This document shows positions 1 through 9,323 of a stretch of DNA of 64,000 bases, piece after piece; the first letter of the stretch is position 1, and each line of letters begins with the position of its first letter. The notes under the pieces are model-generated. The model worked only from the letters and a program-made list of their open reading frames with translations, ran no database searches and was not told the origin of the DNA. The stretch is from NCBI RefSeq assembly GCF_016722785.1, contig NZ_JAEQNE010000002.1, positions 806,001 through 870,000 of the forward strand. The letters are read 5' to 3'. Source of the DNA: Ramlibacter monticola. GTDB taxonomy: Bacteria > Pseudomonadota > Gammaproteobacteria > Burkholderiales > Burkholderiaceae_C. Both the position numbers and the translations under genes were made by a program.

Positions 1-670
1 AGGCCCCGCGGCAGCGCGCGCAGCACCGCGCGCCATGGCGCGGCCGAATCGTCCAGCGGCACCGCGACCCAGCGCCGCGGCTGGCGCTGCACGCCCTTGC
101 AGTGCACGTAGCGGACGCGGACGCCGAAGGCACGCGCCGTTGCCTGCGGGCATTCGCCGGTCCAGTGCCAGTTGCCCATGTCGAAGGTCATGCCCAGGTC
201 CAGGCCGGCGCGTCCGGCGGCGGCGAAGAAAGCCTGAAGCGCGTTCAGGGTGCCGGCGGCAGCGGTCTGGTCGTTCTCGATCACCAGTTCGGTGGGGCCG
301 TGCTGGCGCAGCAGCTCCGCGAGCCGCGGCAGGTCGGCCTGCGATTCAGAGCCGAAGCCGCCGATCGACATCTTCAGCCGCGGGGCATCCAGCAGTTCGG
401 CCGCCTCCAGCCCGCGCTGCAGCGCGGCGAGGTCGAGCGCGCCGTGGTGCGCCCAAAGCCCTTCGGGACTGGAATAGACGACCTGCGCGCCATGCTGCGC
501 CACGAAGCGGCGGATCTCGGGCAGTTCCTCCGCCGGGCGGTTCAGGAGTTCGCCGCGCACTTCGACGCCGTCGGCGCCGGCTTCCTGCGCCAGGCGCGCG
601 AACCAGAGCTGGCCATGGCGGCGCACTTCCGCCGCCCCGAAGGACGACAGGGAAATCAGGACTTTCTGCA

Positions 671-671
<1 letters not shown>
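1..671 (-). CDS. Sugar phosphate isomerase/epimerase-like TIM-barrel protein (partial, 3' end outside window)
   Basis: Reading leftward from an ATG at 671, an open frame of 223 codons runs off the window start. It begins MQKVLISLSSFGAAEV and contains LVIENDQT and the stretch GLDLGMTFDMGNWHWTG, the acidic/His pattern of the xylose-isomerase-like TIM-barrel family (AP endonuclease family 2). Members isomerise or epimerise sugars or sugar acids using a divalent metal. The ATG overlaps the stop of the ABC ATPase gene (ATGA at 671-673), so it is the last visible gene of the transporter operon and may act on the imported compound. Substrate cannot be told from sequence; the C-terminus is missing. 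Confidence 0.85.
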
Positions 672-1462
<791 letters not shown>

Positions 1463-1482
1463 GCTGTTCCCCGCGTGAAGCC

Positions 1483-2271
1483 TTACTGCATCTTGGGCAG
1501 GTCGGCGCCCAGCCACTTCTGGTACAGCTTGTTCAGCTCGCCGTTGGCCGTGTTCTTGGCCACGAAGTCGTTCACCGACTTCAGCAGCGCGTCCTGGCCG
1601 GGGCGCATCGCGACGGCCATCTCCTGCTGGCGCAGCACGAACTTGGGCTCGAAGGCGCCGGGCTGGCGCTTGTTGATCTGCGCGGCCACCGTGGTGGAGC
1701 AGCCGATGGCATCGACCTGGCCGGAGATCAGGGCCTGCATGGCGGAGGCGTCGTCGTCGAAGCGGCGGATCTCGGTGCCCTGCGGGGCGATGGCCGTCAG
1801 CGCCACGTCCTGCGTGCTGGCACGGGCCACGCCCACGCGCACGCTCTTCAGGTCGGCCGGGGCCTTGATGTTGGCCTTCTTCTCGCCGTACAGCACGATG
1901 GTGGCGGCGGAGTACGGCTTGGAGAACTGGACCTGCTTGGCGCGCTCCGGCGTGACGGCCAGCGAGGCGACCAGCAGGTCGACCTTGTTGGTCAGCAGGA
2001 AGGGGATGCGATTGGGGCCGGTCACCGGGACCAGGTTCACCTTCACGCCCCAGTCCTTCGCCAGCAGGCGGGCCACGTCGGCGTCGTAGCCGTCCGGCTG
2101 GTTCTGCGCGTTCGTGGTGCCGTAGGGCGGGAAGTCCACCAGCAGGCCGACGTTGATCTCGCCCTTCTTCTTCAGCTCGTCCAGCGTCTGGGCGGCGGCC
2201 GGCGCGGCCAGCAGGGACACGGTGGCGGCGAGGCCGAGGGCGGCGAACACGCGGCGGGTGATGGTTTGCAT
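1483..2271 (-). CDS. ABC transporter periplasmic substrate-binding protein, family 3
   Basis: 262 residues with a clear Sec signal peptide (basic QTITRR, hydrophobic core, cleavage near APAAAQ at about residue 28). The mature part has the family-3 binding-protein hallmarks: an early [11 protein letters not shown] segment, [18 protein letters not shown], and the second-lobe turn [11 protein letters not shown]. Such proteins capture polar amino acids or related compounds in the periplasm and hand them to the two permeases encoded upstream. A GGAG motif precedes the ATG. It sits in the middle of the permease-permease-binding protein-ATPase operon, 28 bases after the second permease. Confidence 0.93.
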   Translation of the reverse strand: MQTITRRVFAALGLAATVSLLAAPAAAQTLDELKKKGEINVGLLVDFPPYGTTNAQNQPDGYDADVARLLAKDWGVKVNLVPVTGPNRIPFLLTNKVDLLVASLAVTPERAKQVQFSKPYSAATIVLYGEKKANIKAPADLKSVRVGVARASTQDVALTAIAPQGTEIRRFDDDASAMQALISGQVDAIGCSTTVAAQINKRQPGAFEPKFVLRQQEMAVAMRPGQDALLKSVNDFVAKNTANGELNKLYQKWLGADLPKMQ

Positions 2272-2299
2272 ATGCGAAGTCTCCAGTGGATGAAATGGG

Positions 2300-2953
2300 T
2301 CAGCGCGCCAGCGCCCTGGCCTGCCGGCGCTCCATGCGCGCGGCCAGCAGCGACAGCGGCCAGCACAGCGCGAAGTAGATGGCGGCCACCAGGCTGAACA
2401 CGATCAGCGGCTGGAAGGTGGCGTTGTTGATGATCTGACCGGCGCGCGTGACTTCGGTGAAGCCGATGATCGCGGCCAGCGAGGTGCCCTTGACCACCTG
2501 CACCATGTAGCCCACGGTGGGCGGCAGGGCGATCTTGAAGGCCTGCGGCAGGACCACGTCGCGCATGCGGGCGAAGTAGTGCAGCCCCAGCGCATGGGAA
2601 GCCTCGGTCTGGCCGTGCGGGATGGCCTGGATGCAGCCGCGCCAGATCTCGCCGAGGAAGGCGCTGGTGTTGAAGATCAGCGCCACGCCGGCGGCGACCC
2701 AGGGGTTGACGTCGATGCCGAGGACCGGCGCGCCGAAGAAGACCAGGAACAACTGCAGCAGCAGCGGCGTGCCCTGGAACACCTGGACGAAGGCGGTGGA
2801 GACGGCGCGGGCCGTCCGGCTGTCACTGGTGCGGCCCAGCGCCACCAGCAGGCCGCCGAGGGCGCCACCGACGAAGGCGATCAGCGACAGCGCGATCGTC
2901 CACTTCGCGGCCTCGAGGATGAAGAGGAATTCGGGGTAGCCGAAGGTGCGCAT
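2300..2953 (-). CDS. Polar amino acid ABC transporter permease (second of pair)
   Basis: 217-residue inner-membrane permease of the HisM/GlnP type. Hydrophobic segments alternate with short loops, and the cytoplasmic EAA coupling loop is recognisable as EASHALGLHYFARMRDVVLPQA at roughly residues 137-158. Its ATG overlaps the stop of the preceding permease (ATGA at 2953), so the two are translationally coupled and probably form a heterodimeric channel with the ATPase encoded downstream. Confidence 0.93.
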   Translation of the reverse strand: MRTFGYPEFLFILEAAKWTIALSLIAFVGGALGGLLVALGRTSDSRTARAVSTAFVQVFQGTPLLLQLFLVFFGAPVLGIDVNPWVAAGVALIFNTSAFLGEIWRGCIQAIPHGQTEASHALGLHYFARMRDVVLPQAFKIALPPTVGYMVQVVKGTSLAAIIGFTEVTRAGQIINNATFQPLIVFSLVAAIYFALCWPLSLLAARMERRQARALAR

Positions 2954-3624
2954 CAGCGGCGGTCCGGGTAGTCCAGCGCGAGCCGGTAGACGAAGCGGAA
3001 CAGCCCCGAGAACGCCAAGGCGAGGCCCAGGTAGATCACGGCGACGACGATGTAGATCTCGAAGCTGCGGAAGGTCTGCGACTGCAGGTTGGCCGCCACC
3101 GAGGTGAGGTCGTCGGCGGAGATCGCCGAGACCACGGCCGAACTGAGCATCAGCAGGATGAACTGGCTGGTCAGCGCGGGGTAGATCGCCTTCAGTGCCG
3201 GCTTCAGGACGATGTCGCGAAAGACCTGGTGCCGCTTCATGCTGAGCGCGAGGCCGGCCTCGATCTGGCCGCGCGGGATCGATTCGATGCCGGCGCGCAG
3301 GATCTCGGTGGCGTAGGCGCCCAGGTTCACCACCATGGCGACCAGCGCCGCGGCGTGGGCCGACCAGCGCAACCCCAGGGCGGGCAGGGCGAAGAAGAAG
3401 AAAAACAGCTGCACCAGGAAGGGCGTGTTGCGGATCAACTCGATGTACGCGTTGACCAGCCAGCGCGCCGGCTTCGGGCCGGAGGTCTTGGCCCAGGCGC
3501 AGACGATCGCGACCGCCAGGCCCAGGACCGTCGCCGTCAGGGAGAGCTGGATGGTCATCCAGGTGCCCTTGAGCAGCAGGGGCCAGGCGGCGAAGACGTC
3601 CTGGAACTGGAAGGTGTAGTTCAC
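2953..3624 (-). CDS. Polar amino acid ABC transporter permease (first gene of operon)
   Basis: 223-residue permease, partner of the next gene. It opens NYTFQFQDVFAAWPLLLKG, typical for this family, and carries an EAA-type loop (EAGLALSMKRHQVFRDIVLKP) around residues 142-162. Translation starts at GTG (3624), immediately downstream of two perfect LacI-type operators, so this is the operon's promoter-proximal gene. About five membrane segments are visible. Confidence 0.92.
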   Translation of the reverse strand: MNYTFQFQDVFAAWPLLLKGTWMTIQLSLTATVLGLAVAIVCAWAKTSGPKPARWLVNAYIELIRNTPFLVQLFFFFFALPALGLRWSAHAAALVAMVVNLGAYATEILRAGIESIPRGQIEAGLALSMKRHQVFRDIVLKPALKAIYPALTSQFILLMLSSAVVSAISADDLTSVAANLQSQTFRSFEIYIVVAVIYLGLALAFSGLFRFVYRLALDYPDRR

Positions 3625-3634
3625 GACTGGGTCC

Positions 3635-3674
3635 TGAAACCGGTTTCTTATGCCAATTATAGAAACCGGTTTCA
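3635..3674. promoter_or_regulatory. Tandem LacI-family operators in the transporter promoter
   Basis: The perfect palindrome GAAACCGGTTTC occurs twice, at 3636-3647 and 3662-3673, with centres 26 bases apart, in the gap between the regulator gene's 3' end and the transporter's GTG start. A near-identical copy (GAAACCAGTTTC) lies next to the regulator's own start. A CG/CA-centred GAAAC-GTTTC palindrome is the usual shape of a LacI/GalR operator. The first copy is only 11 bases upstream of the start codon, so binding should block transcription. Seen directly; the assignment to the adjacent regulator is inference. Confidence 0.85.
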
Positions 3675-3707
3675 GAAACTAATGAGGGAAAACCCGTAGC
3701 CCGGAGT

Positions 3708-4751
3708 CTACGCCTGCCGGGAGGAGCGCCGGACGACCAGTTCGCCCTGCAACAGGATCTGCCGCGGCGGGACGTTCAGGCCGGCGAGGCGTTCCAGCAG
3801 GCAGGCGGTGGCGAGCCGGCCCAGCGCGTCGGTGGGCTGCGCGATGGTGGTGAGGCCCGGGCCCACCAGCGGCGCCCACTCCGTTTCGTCGATGCCCACG
3901 AAACCGAGGTCCTCGCCGAAATTCCAGCCGAGCCGGGCCACCGCGGCGGCCACGCGCAGCGTGATCACAGCGTTGCTGGCCAGCACCGCCGGCCGGCGGC
4001 CGCGGGCGCGCAGTTGCTGCAGTTCGCGTTCCAGCGCCTGCGAGTCGCCCGCCACCGACTCGAACACCGCGCCCCGCGCCTGCGGATGCGATGCGAGGAA
4101 GGCGCGGAAGGCCGCGACCCGCTCCTCGCGCGAACTCACGCCCTCGGACGGTTCGGTGACGAACAGCAGCTCGTCCCAGCCGCACTCCAGCAGGTGGGCG
4201 CCGGCGGTGCGGATCGCCCCCGCGTTGTCCAGCGAGACGAAATCGGCCTGCATGTTGCCGTGGCGCCGGTCCACCAGCACCACCGGGCGGCCCTGCCGCG
4301 CCACGGCCGCGGCGGCGCCGGCGTCGCGCCCCAGGGTGTTCAGGATGAGGCCTTCGACGTGGTAGGACGCCAGGGCCTGGATCGCCTCGCGCTCGCGCTG
4401 GCTGTCGTCGCCCAGGTTGAACAGCATCAGCAGGTACCCGGCCTCCTGGCAGGCCTTCTCGGCGCCGCGCAGCACCGCCACGGAGAAGGGGTTGGTGACG
4501 TCGGCCACCACCAGGCCGACCAGGCGGGAGCGGCCCCGCTTGAGCGCCTGCGCCATCGGGCTGGGCGTGTAGCCCAGGGCCGCGATGGCGGATTCCACCC
4601 GGGTGGCGATCTCCGGGGTCAGCAGTTCGTCACGCCGGTTCAGGAAGCGCGAGACCGTGGCCTTGGAGACCCCCGCCTTTTCCGCCACATCGGCGATCGT
4701 CGTCCGGCCGGCGGCGGCGGCGAAGGCGGGTGGTGAAGGCTTGGTGGGCAT
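3708..4751 (-). CDS. LacI-family transcriptional regulator
   Basis: 347 residues. The N-terminal helix-turn-helix is TTIADVAEKAGVSKATVSRF, followed by the hinge helix PSPMAQALKRGRSRLVGLVV that inserts in the minor groove, then a periplasmic-binding-protein-like effector domain (VADVTNPF ... GFVGIDETEW ... TTIAQPT). This type represses transcription until a sugar or sugar-acid ligand is bound. Its gene lies between the transporter operon and the creatininase-like gene. Operators are present before the transporter and before its own start, so local control plus autoregulation is likely. Confidence 0.95.
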   Translation of the reverse strand: MPTKPSPPAFAAAAGRTTIADVAEKAGVSKATVSRFLNRRDELLTPEIATRVESAIAALGYTPSPMAQALKRGRSRLVGLVVADVTNPFSVAVLRGAEKACQEAGYLLMLFNLGDDSQREREAIQALASYHVEGLILNTLGRDAGAAAAVARQGRPVVLVDRRHGNMQADFVSLDNAGAIRTAGAHLLECGWDELLFVTEPSEGVSSREERVAAFRAFLASHPQARGAVFESVAGDSQALERELQQLRARGRRPAVLASNAVITLRVAAAVARLGWNFGEDLGFVGIDETEWAPLVGPGLTTIAQPTDALGRLATACLLERLAGLNVPPRQILLQGELVVRRSSRQA

Positions 4752-4757
4752 GAAGGT

Positions 4758-4773
4758 CTGAAACCAGTTTCAG
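4758..4773. promoter_or_regulatory. LacI-type operator upstream of the regulator gene
   Basis: CTGAAACCAGTTTCAG is a 16-base palindrome lying 6 bases upstream of the regulator's ATG, differing from the two transporter operators only at its centre (CCAG versus CCGG). Its position suggests negative autoregulation. Confidence 0.8.
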
Positions 4774-4818
4774 ACCCGATGCTAACGTGAAGCCGGGTGC
4801 GAGCGGAAGCCCGGGGAC

Positions 4819-5622
4819 TTACGGCGCGAGCGTGGTCAGGGGCAGCGCGGCCATCTCCCGCAGCAGCAGGGCGAGCTGGCTTCCCGCCGCTTCCAGCACC
4901 ACCTGTCCGTGCGCCGCGTCGGCGGCGGCGGCGTTGCCGGCGGCGCCCTGCGGGTTGTAGTCCTGCATGGCCCAGCCCAGCTTGGCGCTGCGGCCGTTGC
5001 CGAGGATCGGGTAGCGGGCGGCGCGCTCGCGCGAGGAGGAAGGGAAGTCGCGGGCCTGCGCCATGCGCACGGTGGCGGGCGCCAGCGCCAGCATCAGCGA
5101 AGTCTCGATCTGCCCCCCATGCACGCCGAAGCGGTGTTCGTCGGCGCTGAAGCGGCCATTGACCTCGTCGCCCACCGGCAGGTTCCACCAGCTGCAGCCG
5201 TAGACGATCAGGTTGCAGCGCACGCGCAGCTCGCGCGCGACGATGTCGAGGAGGCTCGCCTGCCCGCCGTGGCTGTTGAACAGCAGCAGCTTGCGCACGC
5301 CGGCGCGCGCGACGCATTCGCCGAGGGCGACCCAGGTGGCGATGACGGTCTCGATGGAGAGGGTCAGCGTGCCGGCGAAGCGGGCGTGTTCGGGGCTGTA
5401 GCCGACCTGCTGGGTGGGCAGCACGAGGACGGAGGCTTCGGCGGGCAGCTGCGCGAGCGCCTGCATGACGATGCCGTCGACCAGGCACTGGTCCACGCGC
5501 AGCGGCAGGTGCGGGCCATGCTGCTCGGTCGCGCCGACGGGGAGGACCGCCACGGTGGTCGCCGGGTCGAGGGAGGCGAAGTCGGTGGTGGCGAGGTCGG
5601 CCCAGAAGCGGGAGAGGGGCAT
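4819..5622 (-). CDS. Creatininase-family amidohydrolase
   Basis: 267 residues. The creatininase family signature is visible as LPVGATEQHGPHLPLRVDQ (metal-binding Glu/His/Asp near residues 34-50), then LLFNSHGGQ and GVHGGQIETSLML, which correspond to the second and third metal-site segments. Members hydrolyse cyclic amides (creatinine to creatine) or act in cofactor or mycofactocin-type peptide processing, so the exact substrate is open. I start at MPLSRFWADL (ATG 5622) because the 24 residues upstream lie in a palindromic repeat and look non-coding. Same strand as the LacI regulator and the transporter, so it may belong to the same catabolic locus. Confidence 0.9.
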   Translation of the reverse strand: MPLSRFWADLATTDFASLDPATTVAVLPVGATEQHGPHLPLRVDQCLVDGIVMQALAQLPAEASVLVLPTQQVGYSPEHARFAGTLTLSIETVIATWVALGECVARAGVRKLLLFNSHGGQASLLDIVARELRVRCNLIVYGCSWWNLPVGDEVNGRFSADEHRFGVHGGQIETSLMLALAPATVRMAQARDFPSSSRERAARYPILGNGRSAKLGWAMQDYNPQGAAGNAAAADAAHGQVVLEAAGSQLALLLREMAALPLTTLAP

Positions 5623-5643
5623 GCCGGGATCTTCGCATAACGC

Positions 5644-5750
5644 GTCATTCCCGCGCCCCGCCGTCACCCCCGCGCAGGCGGGGGCCCGGAGCACGCGCGC
5701 TGCGTGTGAACCACGGAAGCCCCCGGATTCCCCGCCTGCGCGGGAATGAC
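5644..5750. repeat. Intergenic palindromic repeat with GTCATTCCCGCG ends
   Basis: The 12-base ends GTCATTCCCGCG (5644-5655) and CGCGGGAATGAC (5739-5750) are perfect inverted repeats; the interior holds further GC-rich inverted stretches. It lies between the creatininase gene and the 3' end of aceE. The pattern matches a widespread class of short non-autonomous palindromic elements in proteobacteria. It may serve as a transcript end for aceE, but there is no T-run. Confidence 0.7.
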
Positions 5751-5757
5751 TGCGGGC

Positions 5758-8463
5758 TTACCCGCGAAGCGCGTGCAGGGCCGACTTCACGATGCTCGCC
5801 GCGTCGACGCCGAAATGCGAGCGCAGCGCCGCGCGCGTGTCGCTGCGGCCGAAGCCGTCGGTGCCCAGGGTCACGTAGCGGCGCGACGGGGGCACGAAAG
5901 CGCGGATGCTCTCCGGCACCGCGCGCACGTAGTCGCTCGCGGCGATCACGGGACCGCCCGACCCACCGAGCTGCTGCGCCACGTACGGCACGCGCTCCAC
6001 GCCGCCGTCCAGGGACTCGCGCTCGCACGCCCGGCCGTCGCGCGCCAGCTCGCTCCAGCTCGTCACGCTGAACACCTCGCTCGCGATGCCCTGCTGCGCG
6101 AGCTGTTCGGCCGCGCGGATCACCTCGGTGAGGATCGCGCCCGACCCGAGCAGCGTCACGCGCTGCCGCGCGTTCTCCGCCCCGTAGACACCGAAGCGGT
6201 AGCAGCCCCGCACCACGCCTTCGTGCGCCGAGTCCGGAAGGTCCGGCTGCGCGTAGTTCTCGTTCATCAGCGTGACGTAGTAGAAAACGTCGTGCTGCTC
6301 CACCAGCATCTCGCGCATGCCGGCATCGACGATCATCGCCATCTCGCCGGCGAACGCCGGGTCGTAAGCCTTGCAGTTCGGGATGGTCGCGGCCACGAGA
6401 TGGCTGCTGCCGTCCTGGTGCTGCAGGCCTTCGCCCGCCAGCGTGGTGCGGCCCGAGGTCGCCCCCAGCAGGAAGCCGCGCGCCCGCTGGTCGGCCGCCG
6501 CCCAGATCGCATCGCCCACGCGCTGGAAGCCGAACATCGAGTAGTAGATGTAGAAGGGCAGCATGGCGAAGCCGTGCACGCTGTAGCTGGTGGCCGCGGC
6601 CGTCCAGCTCGCGATGGCTCCGGCCTCGCTGATGCCCTCTTCCAGGATCTGGCCGTCCAGCGCCTCGCGGTACGACAGCACCGAGCCGATGTCCTCCGGT
6701 TCGTAGCTCTGGCCGGCGCTGGAATAGATGCCGACCTGCTTGAAGAGGTTGGCCATGCCGAAGGTGCGCGCCTCGTCGGCCACGATCGGCACGATGCGCG
6801 GCCCGAGCCGGGCGTCCTTCAGCAGGCCCCCGAGCAAGCGGACGAAGGCCATGGTGGTCGACATCTCCTTGCCCCCGGCCTGCAGCGCGAACTGCGCATA
6901 GCTCGCGGCTTCGGGCACCGGCACCGGCGCCGCCTGGGTCTGGCGCCGCGGCAGGTAGCCGCCCAGCGCCGCGCGCCGCTGGTGCAGGTAGCGCATCTCG
7001 GGGCTGTCCTCCGCGGGCTTGAAGAAGGCGAGGTTCTTCGCCTGCTCGTCGGAGATCGGCAGGTTGAAGCGGTTGCGGAATTCCAGCAGCTCGGTCTCGT
7101 CCAGCTTCTTGTGGCTATGGGTGGTCATGCGGCCCTGGCCCGCCTTGCCCATGCCGTAGCCCTTTTTGGTGTGGGCGAGGATCACCGTGGGCTGGCCGCG
7201 GTGCCGCGCCGCGGCTTCGTAGGCCGCGTGGATCTTCACCAGGTCGTGGCCGCCACGCTTGAGGCGGTCGATCTGTTCGTCGGTCATGCCCTGCGCCAGC
7301 CGCGCCAGTTCCTCGTTCTGGCCGAAGAAGTTGTCGCGGTTGAAGCGGCCGTCCTTGGCCGCGAAGGTCTGCATCTGGCCGTCGACCGTCTGGGCGAAGG
7401 CCTTGACCAGCGCCGCGGAGGTGTCGCGCGCGAACAGGCCGTCCCAGTCGCTGCCCCAGAGCAGCTTGACCACGTTCCAGCCGGCGCCGCGGAACAGCTT
7501 CTCCAGTTCGTCGACGATGCGGCCGTTGCCGCGCACCGGGCCGTCGAGCCGCTGCAGGTTGCAGTTGACCACCCAGACCAGGTTGTCCAGCTTCTCGCGC
7601 GAGGCGAGCGTGAGCGCGCTCATGCTCTCGGGTTCATCCATCTCGCCGTCGCCGAACACACCCCAGACCTTGCGGCCCTCGCAGTCGACCAGGCCGCGGT
7701 GCGTGAGGTAGCGCATGAAGCGCGCCTGGTAGATGGAGCTGATCGGGCCGATGCCCATCGAGCCGGTGGGGAACTGCCAGAAGTCCGGCATCAGCCAGGG
7801 ATGCGGATAGCTGGAAAGGCCGCGGGCGCCGTTCGCCGGCGCGGCGATCTCCTGGCGGTAGTGCGCGAGGTCCTGCTCGCCGAGCCGCCCTTCGAGGAAG
7901 GCACGCGCGTACACGCCCGGAGCGCTGTGCGGCTGGAAGAACACGAGGTCGCCGCCCTGCTGCTGGCCTTGCTCCCCACGCTCCCCCGCTTCGTGCGGGT
8001 CGCTGCCCTCCCGAGGGAGGCCTTCGCCGCTTGGGGCGGCCCCGCGCGTCTCACTGCGCGCGCGGAAGAAATGGTTGAAGCCCACCTCGAACAGGTCCGC
8101 CGCGCTGGCATAGCTCGCGATGTGGCCTCCGAGTTCGCCGTAGGCGGTGTTCGCGCGCACCACCATCGCCAGCGCGTTCCAGCGCATCAGCGACGCGAGC
8201 TTCTCCTCGATCGCGAGGTCGCCCGGGAACACCGGCTGCCGCTCCACGGTCACCGAATTGACGTAGGGGGTCACCAGCTCCGGCGACCAGCCGATCACCG
8301 GGCTGCGACCCAGCACGGCAAGCTGGTCCAGGATGTAGCGGGCCCGCGCCGGCCCTTCGCTCGCCACCAGGGCCAGGAAGGCGTCGCGCCATTCCTTCGT
8401 TTCGGTCGGGTCGGTGTCGCCGCCTTCGTCGGCGAGGAAACGGGTGATGCTGTGGTCGGCCAT
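5758..8463 (-). CDS. aceE: Pyruvate dehydrogenase E1 component, homodimeric type
   Basis: 901 residues. It decarboxylates pyruvate with thiamine diphosphate and passes the acetyl group to E2 lipoyl domains. The family's N-terminal [13 protein letters not shown] segment and the ThDP/Mg motif [10 protein letters not shown] ... NLVWVVNCN are present, and the length is close to the usual ~890. Odd point: between HFFRAR and [14 protein letters not shown], about residues 137-169, there is a ~33-residue polar insert ([20 protein letters not shown]...) where other AceE proteins have only a few residues; its DNA is a palindromic repeat. No E2/E3 genes lie adjacent. An Lrp-type regulator is divergent, 104 bases away, and may control it. 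Confidence 0.97.
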   Translation of the reverse strand: MADHSITRFLADEGGDTDPTETKEWRDAFLALVASEGPARARYILDQLAVLGRSPVIGWSPELVTPYVNSVTVERQPVFPGDLAIEEKLASLMRWNALAMVVRANTAYGELGGHIASYASAADLFEVGFNHFFRARSETRGAAPSGEGLPREGSDPHEAGERGEQGQQQGGDLVFFQPHSAPGVYARAFLEGRLGEQDLAHYRQEIAAPANGARGLSSYPHPWLMPDFWQFPTGSMGIGPISSIYQARFMRYLTHRGLVDCEGRKVWGVFGDGEMDEPESMSALTLASREKLDNLVWVVNCNLQRLDGPVRGNGRIVDELEKLFRGAGWNVVKLLWGSDWDGLFARDTSAALVKAFAQTVDGQMQTFAAKDGRFNRDNFFGQNEELARLAQGMTDEQIDRLKRGGHDLVKIHAAYEAAARHRGQPTVILAHTKKGYGMGKAGQGRMTTHSHKKLDETELLEFRNRFNLPISDEQAKNLAFFKPAEDSPEMRYLHQRRAALGGYLPRRQTQAAPVPVPEAASYAQFALQAGGKEMSTTMAFVRLLGGLLKDARLGPRIVPIVADEARTFGMANLFKQVGIYSSAGQSYEPEDIGSVLSYREALDGQILEEGISEAGAIASWTAAATSYSVHGFAMLPFYIYYSMFGFQRVGDAIWAAADQRARGFLLGATSGRTTLAGEGLQHQDGSSHLVAATIPNCKAYDPAFAGEMAMIVDAGMREMLVEQHDVFYYVTLMNENYAQPDLPDSAHEGVVRGCYRFGVYGAENARQRVTLLGSGAILTEVIRAAEQLAQQGIASEVFSVTSWSELARDGRACERESLDGGVERVPYVAQQLGGSGGPVIAASDYVRAVPESIRAFVPPSRRYVTLGTDGFGRSDTRAALRSHFGVDAASIVKSALHALRG
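7965..8055. repeat. Palindromic repeat inserted in frame within aceE
   Basis: This stretch contains CTCCCCACGCT, then TCGCTGCCCTCCCGAGGGAGG, then GCTTGGGGCGGCCC. The same ordered blocks occur, in opposite orientation, in the non-coding pilU-pilT gap at about 37501-37571. Here they are translated as residues ~137-169 of AceE without breaking the frame. Two copies of one element, one non-coding and one inside a gene, argue for insertion rather than ancestral coding sequence. Confidence 0.8.
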
Positions 8464-8567
8464 CCCCGCACTCTAGACAGGACGGCGCGGCACGTGGCGT
8501 CGAAATGCGCGGATCGCGCCAGCTCGGCGGCATAAAATGCCTGCACCACGCATCCAAACGGCATTTC

Positions 8568-9038
8568 ATGCAACTCGACGCCACCGACCTCCGCATCCTG
8601 GCCCAGCTGCAGCGGGACGGGTCGTTGACCAACGTGGAGCTGGCGCGCCGGGTCCACCTCTCGCCCTCGCCGTGCCTGGCGCGGGTGAAGGCGCTGGAGG
8701 CCGCCGGCGTGATCGAGCGCTACGTGGCGCTCGCCAGTGCCAAGGCGCTGGGCCTGGGGCTCAACGTCTTCATCAACATCAGCCTCAAGTCGCAGTCGAA
8801 GGAGGCGCTGGCGGAATTCGAGCGCCGCATCGCGGAGCACGAGGAGGTGATGGAGTGCTACCTGATGACCGGCGACAGCGACTACCTGATCCGCGTCGCG
8901 GTGCCGGACATCGCGGCGCTGGAGCGCTTCATCCTGGAGCAGCTCACGCCCATCCCGGGCATCGAGAAGATCCGCTCCAGCTTCGCCCTCAAGCAGGTCC
9001 GCTACAAGACTGCCCTGCCCTTGCCGGTCCTAGATTGA
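8568..9038 (+). CDS. Lrp/AsnC-family transcriptional regulator
   Basis: 156 residues from the ATG at 8568. It has an N-terminal winged helix ([18 protein letters not shown] ... [20 protein letters not shown]) and a C-terminal RAM effector domain ([19 protein letters not shown]). Family members bind amino acids or 2-oxo acids and wrap DNA as octamers. It is transcribed away from aceE, so regulation of pyruvate dehydrogenase in response to a metabolite is plausible but not shown by any operator I can define. Confidence 0.93.
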   Translation: MQLDATDLRILAQLQRDGSLTNVELARRVHLSPSPCLARVKALEAAGVIERYVALASAKALGLGLNVFINISLKSQSKEALAEFERRIAEHEEVMECYLMTGDSDYLIRVAVPDIAALERFILEQLTPIPGIEKIRSSFALKQVRYKTALPLPVLD

Positions 9039-9166
9039 CCGACACGGATGCAAGACCACCCACGCACATGTAGTCACACGGCCTACGGCCGGGTTGCAGG
9101 GCCGCGACGTCGTGAATGCGAATCCGGCCGAACGACAGGCCCCGCCCCCTTGGAGACCATAAGGGC

Positions 9167-9322
9167 ATGGGGACTCTTCGAACTATCGCTGAAACGGCCT
9201 GGCGCGAAAGCTGGAACCGCGCCTTCTGGCCCTCGTTGGCCCTGACGCTCATCGTCACGATGGACAACTACACCCGCGGACCTTCGATCAGCGGGATGGT
9301 GTTGACCTACCTCTTCAGCTGA
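9167..9322 (+). CDS. Small hypothetical protein (51 residues)
   Basis: Reads MGTLRTIAETAWRESWNRAF, a hydrophobic segment WPSLALTLIVT, and ends VLTYLFS. A weak GGAG lies about 13 bases upstream. The frame stops 2 bases before the converging dehydrogenase gene. The amino-terminal amphipathic part plus short hydrophobic stretch could be a membrane-associated small protein. I do not recognise it; it could also be chance. Confidence 0.35.
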   Translation: MGTLRTIAETAWRESWNRAFWPSLALTLIVTMDNYTRGPSISGMVLTYLFS

Positions 9323-9323
9323 G

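Noticed and set aside
5746-8535. Long open frame on the + strand across aceE (over 900 codons)
   Set aside because: Antisense shadow of aceE caused by high-GC third positions; composition is Arg/Ala/His-rich and shows no domain.
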